Assembly (NCBI RefSeq): GCF_905163445.1
Contig: NC_053202.1
Span: 2,790,001-2,854,000 of the forward strand
DNA length: 64,000 nucleotides
Source of the DNA: Pararge aegeria
Taxonomy: Eukaryota; Arthropoda; Insecta; Lepidoptera; Nymphalidae
Direction: 5' to 3'
Position 1 is the stretch's first letter; every line of letters begins with the position of its first letter. Shown piece after piece: positions 21,901-30,479 of this stretch. The position numbers and the translations under genes are program-made. The notes beneath the pieces are model-generated. The model made no database searches. It saw only the letters and a list, made by a program, of their open reading frames with translations, and was not told the origin of the DNA.

Positions 21901-24415
21901 TATATATATATATATAATTGGAATCTCGGAATCGGCTCCAACGATTTTCATGAAATTTAGTATACAGGGGGTTTCGGGGGCGATAAATCGATCTAGCTAG
22001 GATTCATTTTTAGGAAATGTAATTTTATTTGTGTTTCCCGGTAATAAGTCTTCAAAAAATAAACTCTAAAGTATCTTTTTAAATGTCACTTATGACTGTA
22101 AAAAACACTGGTGACTTTAAGAAGAGGTTCGATATACCAACTCGAGAAAAGAGTATTTTCACAGAAACGCAATTTCGTCTTTATTTCAACTAGCGATTGA
22201 TGGGAATATTATAAACGTTATTATAAAACAACATTTAAAGCCTTTACTTCAGGCCTTTAAATCAAATTATTTCTTCTTAAAATAAACTCTTAAATATCTT
22301 TTTAAATTTCACTTATGGCTGTAAAAAACACTGGTGACTTTAAGAAGAGGTTCGATATACGAACTCGAGAAAAGAGTATTTTCACAGAAACGCAATTTCG
22401 TCTTTATTTCAACTAGCAATTGATGGGAATATTATAAACGTTATTATAAAACAACATTTAAAGCCTAATTACTTCAGGTCTTTAAATCAAATTATTTCTT
22501 CTTAAAATAAACTCTTAAATATCTTTTTCAATTTCACTTATGGCTGTAAAAAACACTGGTGACTTTAAGAAAAGGTCTTACAAACTCGAGAAAAGAGTTC
22601 TTTACAGGTTCCCCCCATTGCCGGCCCACTCCAGGGCACTGGTCTCCTCTCAGAATGAGAAGGGTTTAGGCCTTACTCTACCACGCTGGATAAGTGCGGA
22701 TTGGTAGAATACACACGCTTTTGTGAACCTTATGAAGAACTCTGAGGCATGTGTATGTGCCGATATTTGTATATACTACCAGCATCGTGGGAGTGTGGAA
22801 CCTACAAAATACCTATGTCCAGCAGTGGACGTCTTCAGTCGAATTTATGGCGATGATGATCACTTATTTATAGAGTGATGATAAGAACTCCTAATTTAAA
22901 TGAGAAGAAGAAGAAGAAAATATTTTAATGCTCAAAAGCCCAGCCAATCAATAATTGAATAATTGTTTTCAGAGAGAGCAACACTCCGGTGGAAGAGAGA
23001 CGGATAGTATTCGTGGGACGGTTGGACAAGGAAGTGAACAAAGCTGCGTTGCGTTCACAGTTCGTAAAATTCGGACCCGTCACTGAAGTGAGACTGCACT
23101 CTAAGGAGGATGGGTCAGTTAAAATCTCAGTTCATAAAATAAAATTTCACGATTTTTTCCTTCACCGTTGAAGCAAGTGATATTTTAATAACTTAAAACG
23201 CACATAACTTTGCGTTGGAGGTGCGTGCTGGGATCGTAACTCGGTCCCTCGAAAGTGAAGTCGAGCTATCACCGTTTACTGGCTAATTTAGTTATATTTG
23301 CAGGTCACGCTACGGCTTCGTAACCTTCCAGAGGCCCAAGGACGCGTGGACGGCCGTGGAGGCGGCCAACACGTTTCCGCAATACGACGTTGGCTTCGGC
23401 GGACGGAGAGCTTTCTGCAGGCAGAGCTATGCGGATCTTGGTGAGACATTACAATCCTCAAAATTCTGTATTTAGAAATGCATTTCTAGGTTTTTATAAA
23501 TCGTTAACCGGGGAACCTTTCTGCATATAAAGGTTCGTGGACTTTGGTAAGACATTGTACTCCTCTCAATATTAACTGCTTTCAAAAATGTATTACGAGT
23601 GAAAGAGCCTTTACTCTTTCACTCGTTCGCCGGGAAAGCTTTCTGCAAACGAGCAAAGCGGACCTCTTTTTTTTCAGTTCAAGTTAGCCCTTTATGTCAA
23701 TACGACTATTTTTATGTCAATACGACTGCATTATCGATACACTTCGGTCCTGTATGGACTCGAACGATGCAAAGAATACCTCCCGGTGCATCAAAATCCC
23801 GGTCATTATCAAAAGTATCTTTCAAATCGTTCACCGGGAAAGCTGTCTGCAAACAGAACCGAGTGGACTTTGGTACGACATAAAACTCCAAATCATTCTC
23901 TGTTTTCAAAGGGCCTTGCATAGTTTCCTCTAAAATGTTTATCCGGAAAGCTTTCTGCAAACAAAGCTAAGCGGATTGTGGTTATAAATTGAACTCCCGA
24001 AAATGTCTCTGTTAGCATGGGCAGAAGACGTTTTCTCCGCAGCAAATAATTGAGAGGCACGTAAACTTTTCTTTTACCTTGTTGCCCAGCTCTGGCAGGT
24101 GAAAAATTAAATGTTATAATCGAGGGATAGGAAGTTTGCCTCTTGCCAATGCTGGCAGTGATTGACATATTTATGAAGAGGAGTTATGCAGAACGCCGTT
24201 CGGTAACAACGTTTTGGTTGAAAGGATTCTAGCGAACTTTTTTTTTAACAGATGGCCTGGAAGCTAATTACACCGAGAGCGCTTTCCACGGCCAACCGGC
24301 GTTGCCACCGCGCCGGACCGACGACATGTCTTTCGAGCAAATGTTGCAAGACATAAAAAAGAAATTGAACAAGCGGAAAGGCGACAAAGGTCGTACCGAT
24401 GACAGCACAGCTTGA
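15767..24415 (+). CDS. srl: spargel: insect PGC-1 family transcriptional coactivator (joined span)
   Basis: Coding exons 15767-15982, 16115-17662, 17742-20254, 21334-21456, 22973-23113, 23304-23440 and 24252-24415; all introns are GT-AG and phases match, giving 1613 codons plus stop. Order: acidic Ser/Asp/Glu-rich N-terminal half; LxxLL motif (LNSLL, residues 532-536) as used to bind nuclear receptors; DHDY (607-610), the HCF-1-binding tetrapeptide of PGC-1 proteins; long basic/Ser-rich middle; RS domain (about 1274-1374); serine run (1426 onward); RRM (about 1477-1555) with RNP2 IVFVGRL and RNP1 RYGFVTF; then YADLD (1556-1560) and a C-terminal FEQMLQDI helix. RRM plus YADLD plus that helix is the PGC-1/spargel signature. 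Known family role: nuclear coactivator of mitochondrial and growth-linked genes. It is much longer than vertebrate PGC-1alpha (about 800 residues); the extra length is mostly low-complexity. Confidence 0.92.
16115..17662 (+). CDS. srl: spargel coding exon 2: acidic activation region with LxxLL
   Basis: Acceptor AATTTACAG, donor ACTG|GTAAGT, phase 0 at both ends, 516 codons. Dominated by Asp, Glu and Ser, consistent with a transactivation domain. It contains an in-frame 84-bp duplication (16760-16843 and 16844-16927; both carry VSINESDLEV), a repeated VDEYFIK, FEDLNLDLSDL, and the nuclear-receptor box LNSLL at 17492-17506. Confidence 0.9.
17742..20254 (+). CDS. srl: spargel coding exon 3: DHDY motif, basic region and RS domain
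   Basis: Acceptor CATTATTACAG, donor CCAG|GTATGT, 837 codons plus 2 nt. The DHDY tetrapeptide is at 17796-17807. Long Lys/Ser/Asn-rich disordered stretch, with several short hydrophobic clusters (for example MKIVGMTPEVLPVPVEE). Between about 19797 and 20100 there are dense Arg-Ser dipeptides (SRSRDRYD, SRSHSRGHRRKRSHSR), the RS domain that couples PGC-1 proteins to RNA processing. The frame stays open past the donor for about 25 codons; the next exon's serine run and phase favour splicing. Confidence 0.9.
20255..21333 (+). other. spargel intron, nothing recognised
   Basis: About 1.1 kb of AT-rich DNA without coding potential or recognised repeat. Confidence 0.55.
21334..21456 (+). CDS. srl: spargel coding exon 4: serine run
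   Basis: Acceptor TGTGTTTGTAG, donor GATAG|GTAAGT; 123 nt carrying two nucleotides in and two out. Encodes a near-pure serine tract, then SRKSSSSVRKDEKYGMKGYR. Too short to stand out alone; supported by phase and by linking the RS region to the RRM. Confidence 0.8.
21526..21600 (-). repeat. LINE 3'-end relic
   Basis: GGCGGCCTTATCGCTACACA...ATCTCTCCCGGGCAACC matches the antisense LINE-tail motif also at 42080, 45845, 61510 and 62100. Confidence 0.45.
21704..21898 (+). mobile_element. Helitron-like element (family 3)
   Basis: Starts TCTTATATCTTTAAACGAGC, ends GGGGTCCGCTAG then T. Contains AAACGGCTGGACCGATTTGA, a motif shared with the elements near 39600 and 60550. Its flank continues as the interior of a family-3 sister (21917-22025), suggesting nesting. 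Confidence 0.6.
21917..22025 (+). mobile_element. Partial Helitron-like element (sister of 44724-44977)
   Basis: TTGGAATCTCGGAATCGGCT and TTTAGTATACAGGGGGTTTC match the copy at 44763 onward; the 3' end is lost. Confidence 0.6.
22058..22607. repeat. Tandem array, about 224-bp unit, 2.4 copies
   Basis: Units start at 22058, 22281 and 22506 (each AATAAACTCT). Shared landmarks: GTAAAAAACACTGGTGACTT and AACTCGAGAAAAGAGT in all three, and TTCACAGAAACGCAATTTCG in the first two. The third unit stops where a SINE-C fragment begins. Confidence 0.9.
22612..22755 (-). repeat. SINE-C fragment
   Basis: CCGGCCCACTCCAGGGCACT and GAATGAGAAGGGTTTAGGCC are the reverse of the SINE-C 3' end; it continues with GTGCGGATTGGTAGAATACA. 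Confidence 0.65.
22785..22870 (+). repeat. RTE-like LINE 3' tail with GATGATGAT
   Basis: CCTATGTCCAGCAGTGGACG encodes the YVQQW end of RTE-like LINE ORFs; the tail GGCGATGATGATC follows. Confidence 0.55.
22973..23113 (+). CDS. srl: spargel coding exon 5: first half of RRM
   Basis: Acceptor TTGTTTTCAG (AG 22971-22972), donor GATGG|GTCAGT. Encodes RESNTPVEERRIVFVGRL with RNP2, then FVKFGPVTEVRLHSKEDG. The acceptor was chosen because only 22973 keeps the phase from exon 4 (AG+A). The donor GTCAGT is non-consensus at +3, but it restores KEDG|SRYGFVTF exactly. Confidence 0.9.
23147..23280 (-). repeat. SINE-C head and body fragment in spargel intron
   Basis: TTCCTTCACCGTTGAAGCAA, AAAACGCACATAACTTTG and a reversed B-box region; the 3' half is missing. 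Confidence 0.6.
23304..23440 (+). CDS. srl: spargel coding exon 6: second half of RRM and YADL
   Basis: Acceptor TATATTTGCAG, donor CTTG|GTGAGA. Encodes SRYGFVTFQRPKDAWTAVEA, GRRAFCRQSYADL and one split nucleotide. The GRRAFCRQSYADLD segment aligns with the GRKQFFKSNYADLD segment of vertebrate PGC-1alpha. Decayed copies of the 3' end of this exon with its donor follow in the intron. Confidence 0.92.
23441..24251 (+). other. spargel last intron with decayed copies of the preceding exon end
   Basis: Four diverged copies of the exon-end/donor block start near 23504, 23625, 23829 and 23941; a short direct repeat (TTTTTATGTCAATACGACT-type) lies at 23692-23728. Confidence 0.7.
23504..24000 (+). 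pseudogene. Tandem pseudo-exon array derived from spargel exon 6 and its donor
   Basis: The real exon end reads GAGAGCTTTCTGCAGGCAG, then AGCTATGCGGATCTTG|GTGAG. Copies: 23504-23568 (GGAACCTTTCTGCATATAAA, CGTGGACTTTG|GTAAGACA), 23625-23665 (GGAAAGCTTTCTGCAAACGA, AAGCGGACCT), 23829-23890 (GGAAAGCTGTCTGCAAACAG, GAGTGGACTTTG|GTACGACA) and 23941-24000 (GGAAAGCTTTCTGCAAACAA, AAGCGGATTGTG|GTTATAAA). The sequence after each donor is also related (ACTCC, then a C/T-rich stretch, then a T-rich link). They are not open frames and look like fossil tandem duplicates. Confidence 0.72.
24252..24415 (+). CDS. srl: spargel coding exon 7: C-terminus
   Basis: Acceptor TTTTTTTAACAG; begins AT, completing Asp of YADLD. 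Encodes GLEANYTESAFHGQPALPPR, then DMSFEQMLQDIKKKLNKRKG and a stop at 24413-24415. The amphipathic Lys-rich final helix corresponds to the conserved LDFDSLLKEAQRSLRR tail of PGC-1. Confidence 0.92.
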
Positions 24416-24925
24416 CGTTTACTACATATTAGTTCATTTGTTTTGTCAAGGAATGTGATTCTCGTGTTTATTATCTGTGCTCGTCTTAAGTGGCGTTCCA
24501 AAAGGTGTTAGTGCATCGGGTATTTTATCTGACTTTTAAAGTGACGTAGTGAAATAATTGTCTTCGTGACAGCTGTCATTTTAACCGATTACTTATCTGT
24601 TGCAGCTGTCTTTTATTATCTGTGCCTGTCGAAATAACAAATTCTGTCGTCTATTATAGAGTTTATACTATAAGTGTTACAGTGACTATTGACTGTCAGT
24701 GTGGCAGCTGTCATTCTCATCCGTTGTGCAATCGAAAAGACATTTGGTGTTGTTTTTTTTAGTAATAACAATTATTGTTGTCTTCACAACGTACCTCTTA
24801 CTCTATTAGTTAAAATTGTTTTTGTACATTTTTAGTTCTTCGTTGTTTCTTTGTATATAATATTATTTAGTTTAGTCTAACGCTACCTCAAGTAATGAAT
24901 AAAAACTATTCATTTTCAGTTTCGA
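24416..24925 (+). other. srl: spargel 3'UTR (predicted)
   Basis: AT-rich, several TGT-rich patches, ending shortly after the AATAAA signal. The exact cleavage site is not determined. Confidence 0.6.
24898..24903 (+). promoter_or_regulatory. Poly(A) signal AATAAA of spargel
   Basis: First AATAAA downstream of the stop codon (about 480 nt), followed by T-rich and GT-containing sequence. Confidence 0.65.
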
Positions 24926-24929
24926 TATT

Positions 24930-25960
24930 ATATAATTTAAATGTTCTTATACAGGGTGTTCCTTTGAGACTGGCCATATTATGGTGGTCATGGCATATGG
25001 CTACTCTTACCGTTGAGGCCGAGAAGATTTGATCTAGAGTTTAATTAAAAGAAGACTACTTTATCAAATTGAAAAAAAATGTTGGTCCAAAGGTTCTATG
25101 AAACAATCGAAAATACTTATTAAGGAACAAAGCATTTCGACGTTGAAGTCTAAGACAATACACGCTTGCCATCGTTCATATATCATCAAAATGTATTAAA
25201 CCTATTAACTTATACCAAGTTGTAGCAACTATATAGAAATGTGTCCATATAAATATATTGTTTTTTAACAGTAACAAGTTCGATTACTACGTAAATACGT
25301 TGTTTGGCTAATTTGATGATTATGAGCTGATATTAACTATTTTTTTAATCCTTGTATGCAGTTTTGATAAGGCTCATCAACTCAGAAATACTGAATGGAT
25401 TTTTAAGATAATTGAATGTTCCTAACTGTAAAGTTAAAGGGTAGCTACATATTATAACCCTAAAAAATCACCCTGTATACATGATGTTATAGTTCCACTT
25501 TTTTTTAAACATCTGTACTATATAAAATGTTATAAGTATATAAATATTGTAAAAAGTATGTGTATACAAAACTTTTCTATTAATTATATTGAAAAATATG
25601 TTGGTTTGAAAAATTTTAAAAGAAATCCGCCGATATGGTAAAAAAAAGTGTTGGATTTTTTATGAGATTATAAATATTTGATATGGAATCCTATTTTTAG
25701 TATGGCAGGATAATCATTTTTACCGTGTTAGTTCTAAAAAAGGAATTAAAAAAAAAATTTAGGTACCTACCTGCGTTAAGTTATCACGTAAAAATGGGTT
25801 TTATAACTTTTGTAGAGGCTTTTATACCACTTTATACTGAGTGAATTACTAACGTATATATTTTGAGTTATCTTATGAGAGACTCACTTTCCTTAGCTTA
25901 AACATTTTGTACATCTAGACCTAAAAATATGTGTATATATATAATATAACACACAAGATA
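24930..25960. other. Intergenic, nothing recognised
   Basis: AT-rich DNA downstream of spargel. CAGGGTGTTCCTTTGAGACT near 24953 resembles transposon-end phrases but no partner end was found. Confidence 0.4.
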
Positions 25961-26054
25961 GTTTCAAGCTTTGGCGTATGGGGGACACCGCGGTTTGCAT
26001 GCCAGATACATAATCGACACACAAGGAAGTCTGAAGCCGTAGCGTATGGGGTAC

Positions 26055-26500
26055 ATGACGGCATAAGAGTATCAAGCCGTTTATCGTGACGGCATACATA
26101 TCGTTTTTACCGTCAAAGCGCCTAACCCTATAGATGTTTTACATTAGTCAGTTTGCCGTCACGGGACATTTGGATGGTGTGGATCGGTCATGACAGCATA
26201 GGACAGCGTCATGCCGTTTACTGTGACGAAATACAGGTTATTTTTACCATCAAAGCGTCAATAGATGCTTCACATTAAAAAGTTGACCGACACAGCGTCA
26301 CGGGACGCCTTTCGGATGTGAAAGTCTAAACTAGTGTCGTAGAATGACGGCATAAGAGAGCGTCATGCCGTTCAATGTGACTGCATATAGCTAGTTCTTA
26401 CTGTCAAGGCGCATTAATAGATGTTTCACATCAAATTGGCTGGCACCGCACACTAGGTTAACAATAACTAAAGGCGCGCTAATAGATTTCTCGCAAAAAT
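26055..26500. repeat. Degenerate tandem repeat with hairpin-forming units
   Basis: Three diverged units begin at 26055, 26190 and 26344 (ATGACGGCATAAGAG-type), each followed by GTCATGCCGTT-like, TTTTTACCGTCAAAGCG and AATAGATGTTTCACATTA-like blocks. ACGGCAT and ATGCCGT within a unit are inverted complements, so each unit can fold. A partial unit may precede (25975-26050, two GCGTATGGGG phrases). Confidence 0.72.
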
Positions 26501-26699
26501 AACAAATATGTTTTTTTTTAATATATACAGTGCCCATGATATACAGGTTTAAATAAAAAATACCAGAAAGCTCTCGGTGTTGTAGTTTTTATCATTAAAA
26601 CTTACAACTTTTGTTCTACGACTTTTCAAAATTCAGTTTTAGTAATTTAATTCATACAAAAAAAAAAGTTATTTCTCTACAGTGACATTACTCTGTGAA

Positions 26700-27070
26700 A
26701 CCAAATATGTACATGTGATTTGACAACGACCCGTAGTCGGGTGAGTGACTGCACGATAGAGTCGTGCGCGCTGGTGTCGATGTTATATTACAGAGTAGTA
26801 CAAATTGGAATACTTTGTAAAATATTAAATATTTCACAAAGTATAGAGTTAAAAAAAATTAGAACAAAAGTTATTAACGCCGAGAGGTTTCTGGTATTTT
26901 TATACCCCGCATGTCTGTACGGTGTAAGAGTTTATTTAAGTAAACCCCGCACTTTTACCTCTTTTCCTCGGTTCCTCATTTGCTCAGGTCGTAGCATGAT
27001 GCTAACTAGCCTTGGTATGTTTCCCCAAAAAGTGGGATATTAATTTGAAAACAAGGTTTTCCTAATCCGA
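26700..27070. other. Intergenic, short palindromes, no supported gene
   Basis: Contains GCACGATAGAGTCGTGC and ACCCGTAGTCGGGT palindromes near 26725-26766. A 107-codon open frame here has no recognisable motif and no splice context. Confidence 0.3.
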
Positions 27071-27074
27071 CTGG

Positions 27075-27786
27075 TATAGTGTGCGCGCAACCGCTAGTCA
27101 CCGCCTGAAAAAAATTCAAAATTCAAAATTTATTTATTTTAAGTAGGCCTAATATAAGCACTTTTGAAACGTCAAGTCTGTCTGTGTGTAGTGACTCTAC
27201 CACCGGTTCGGAAGGCAGATTCTACCAAGAAGAAGCCGGCAAGAAACTCAGCAGTTGCTATTTTCCAATATCAACAATTTACATCTTAAAATTCATTTTT
27301 CTATCTTGTGAGAGATGAAAGCGGAGGCGGATGCTTCCAAGCAACCTTGTCATTAAGAAATTCATCAATTGTATAAAAACCTCGCTGTAATAAATGTGTT
27401 TTAACACATTCTTTAAAAGGTATCTGGTCTTGAGGTATATGGGCGGGGGAGGTAGGCATACGTCAGAGCTAACTCGGTCTGCCGTCGACCACCGCGACGG
27501 TTATATAGTTCGCACCAGTTTGTTCCAAACGCATATAAAATAAAATATTCTAAGATTGGCATGTTATTTACAGAGTGCACAGTTTTTTTATCAGATGAAG
27601 GGGTGACAAGGAAAGTATAGAAGACAAATATTTAAAAATAAAAATAACCCATTACATTCATTAAGACAGTTTATTTTTAACTTTATATGTCCTTAAATAT
27701 TTCATGCGCGTCTTGTCAATCGCGCCCTCGCCCGTCTCGCCGCTCACATACAACAGGCGTAGACTAGCGGTTGCGCGCACACAATA
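27075..27786. repeat. Long-spaced inverted repeat (33-bp arms)
   Basis: Left arm 27075-27107 (GTGCGCGCAACCGCTAGTC core) and right arm 27754-27786 (GACTAGCGGTTGCGCGCAC core) are near-perfect inverted complements with a few mismatches, 646 bp apart. This could be the terminal repeats of a non-autonomous DNA transposon into which a LINE tail (27112-27421) has inserted. No clear target duplication. Confidence 0.55.
27112..27421 (-). mobile_element. LINE 3' end, 5'-truncated (CR1/Jockey-like)
   Basis: Shares GCACTTTTGAAACGTCAAGT, CTCTACCACCGGTTCGGAAG, GAAACTCAGCAGTTGCT and AAGAAATTCATCAATTGTAT with 43262, 50365 and 62725. The minus strand reads TIDEFLNDKVAW-like, the usual LINE C-terminus. Confidence 0.62.
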
Positions 27787-27799
27787 GTTTTGAATATTA

Positions 27800-30240
27800 G
27801 TGCGTTCAAACAAACCAAAAAAACACATATGCTATAATTCATATAGATAATGTGTTAACTAATAGTATAGGTAAGTGTTAAGGAAGTAAAAAAACTGTAT
27901 TAAATTACTGTTTAAACTTTCTTGTCCATTTAATTTGAAATTCTTTGTTTTACACCTTATACTTTTCTACCCTTTAATGGCGAGAAGCTTTTTGCTTTTA
28001 CAAATAATTCGCCATTTTATAATTAGATTAAAGAACAAAATTTTAAATACTTATATAATATGATATTATATTTGATGTTTTAAAAAAAAAACATAGATTA
28101 AGCGAACGTTGTTAAATTAACATTTTAATAAATAAAATAAAACTTTATCTTACACGTAGAAATTGACTGAAATGACCTAAATGGAATCTTGAGAAATATA
28201 CACGTTTAATGAAAACGGATAGATGTATTTTTTTATTTTACGCTGTTACTTATGCTGGACTGAGCTAAATACGTCCGTCACACATCGACGTTAAATCGCG
28301 ACTGAACAAAGAACCTACTGTAAAATTTAAGCTCATGGTAAGTCATCATGGTGGTAAGGTGAGTCACCCACTGGCCTTAATTATTTCAACTGGACAGGCT
28401 GTTGGAACTTTTTTTTTAGTTTCCAATAGTTTGACGCCATTTTGGCGCTCTTTGTCGTGAAGCTTGATGGCGAGTGTCCGAGGAACTAAAATTTGTACTA
28501 AAAACAGTTTTAGAGTTACACGTATGCCAAATGGGGCGCTTCAAATCCTTACTTGCTTGCTATTATCATAAATAAGAAATTGTGTTTGTTTGTTTGGCCG
28601 AATCACGTCCTAACTTAGCCGCGACTCAACTTGATTTTTGGTATAGAGTTAATTGAAATGACGGAAAGTGACATTGGCTACATTTTATCCCATGATATCA
28701 AAATGTTCCCACGGAATTTGCAAAAAACCGTAGTAAATGCGGACGACAACGCTGGCAACGGTGTACATATTTCATCTGTCAGTTGCAATAATGAACGTCA
28801 GTGAGGCGAGCTTACTTATTCATGAAAGCTTACCTGTTGTCCGCCATTTTTGTTTATTTTGAAAATGGCGGTAACGCATAAAACTACGTGGGCTTACTAC
28901 AATCGCTTGATGAACTAATATCTTTTTTTTAGAAATACAGTCCGTATTTAAGGAATAACAAGGTATGTCATATAAAACTGTAATTTTACACAGTTGTTAA
29001 ATAATAATAATGAAAAAATGTATTTGCCAAATTGTTATTATACTGTTTAGTTGCTCCCTTGATTAAGATCTGGCATAAATATAAAGTATTCCATGTGTTG
29101 AGAGATTAATGCCCAAATTATGCCTGGTGGACTAATACAGATTATTTTGCGTGGTCATTATTTTGAAAATGGCTGACGAGTAAGCCACATTTAATTTTAA
29201 AGACCAAGAGTATAATTGTAATATAGCGGCCGTACTCCTCATCTATCACTAACCACCAGGTGAGATCAAGGGCTATCTAGCAGTAAAATAAAAAAAAACA
29301 ACGAATGACATCAGCATAAGTATAACCTATTAAAAGTTTCCAATTTTTTTTAATAGTCTATAGTTAAATTAAAACTCTTCCTAAAACGTAAACGCTAGTG
29401 CCAAAACGTATTCTGAGTGCCGCTTAGTGAAGTTATTATTACTGGGAAACAGTATTGTCACCAGACGGCGCTTTTTCGATTCCATACAAATAGTTAACTT
29501 TAACGCGATCAAATTAAAAAAAGAAAATAAAATAAGTCAAAGATTGGACAAGTGTGCCGTGGCTAGATTTTATTTTTAACTACTTAAAATGACTGTTTGC
29601 TGACAACAAAGTTGTTGATATGGGAAATATTTCAGTATCGATGTCTTCGATGCTTGTGGCTTTTACCGATATTTCAATATACATCCTCAAAAAATTATTT
29701 AATTCTCAGTATGAAAATGGAGTGTAAATTTTAATTTAACGGCTTGTTCCGTTTTCGTATCAAATATCGTAGTAAAACAATTTTTAAAAAAAGTTCTCTT
29801 TTCAAACTAACCAATACAATTGAATTGAAGTATCTATTATTCTTTTTTTATGAAACTTAGCACCATGAGTTCTGGATAAATAAATACAAAGTCCATTCAT
29901 TCATACTTTTTGTTTCTTCAAACATTTAAAGAAATAGAAAAACACGAGTTCTGGATAAACAAATTCAAAGTCCATTAATTCATACTTTTTTTGTTTCTTC
30001 ATTTATTTAAAGAAATAGAAAAAAATATTTTTAAGCAGATACCAATTTGCATAGAATCAGCAGATTAAAGTATTTATAATAAGTCTCTTGTTAACAAATG
30101 TTAATGTGCACCATTTAAAATCCTGTCACTTGTGTAAAATTTTATAAATGTAAAAATATGTCAATAGACTCCATTCTATAATATCGGTGACAGCAAGAGT
30201 TTTAGTGTTGCCACATATAAAATATATATTTTTGCCGCTT
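27800..30240. other. Intergenic, mostly unrecognised
   Basis: Contains a repeat-G-associated segment near 28430-28497 (ATTTTGGCGCTCTTTGTCGT, related to 36690), a SINE-B tail fragment (29222-29283) and a 79-bp tandem duplication (29867-30024). No coding region seen. Confidence 0.45.
29867..30024. repeat. Tandem duplication, 79-bp period
   Basis: GAGTTCTGGATAAA...CAAAGTCCATT...TTCATACTTTTT...TTTAAAGAAATAGAAAAA occurs at 29867 and again at 29946. Confidence 0.85.
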
Positions 30241-30246
30241 CTTTAC

Positions 30247-30259
30247 AAAGACTGTTTCA
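30247..30259. repeat. 5' target-site duplication of the LINE
   Basis: AAAGACTGTTTCA directly before the element. GACTGTTTCA recurs right after the poly(A) tail at 35847-35856, the leading A's merging with the tail. Confidence 0.85.
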
Positions 30260-30479
30260 GGTGATTGATTGGCGGGAAACTTCGAATTTGGCGGACGTGG
30301 TTTTTTTAGATTTTAATTTTTAATTATGAATTGAATTGTAAAACTGGGGACTTCGCAGCGTTGGCCTTGGTCGACACACGTGTAGTGATTTTCGGTGTTG
30401 TTTTTAGTGAAAAGTAGCCGATTTTTGTGTTTTTTTTTAACAACCGTTTTGGTGGTGGTGAGTGTTTATATTAATAGGG

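Larger units (their letters stand above)
21457..22972 (+). other. spargel intron with nested repeats
   Basis: Contains a LINE 3'-end relic (21526-21600), two nested Helitron-like elements (21704-22025), a tandem array of about 224-bp units (22058-22607), a SINE-C fragment (22612-22755) and an RTE LINE tail (22785-22870). Confidence 0.65.

Noticed and set aside
22058..22607. Possible CRISPR-like array
   Set aside because: Long 224-bp units without spacers in a eukaryotic intron; a simple tandem repeat.
26720..27043. 107-codon open frame
   Set aside because: No recognisable motif, no splice or promoter signals, lies among palindromes.
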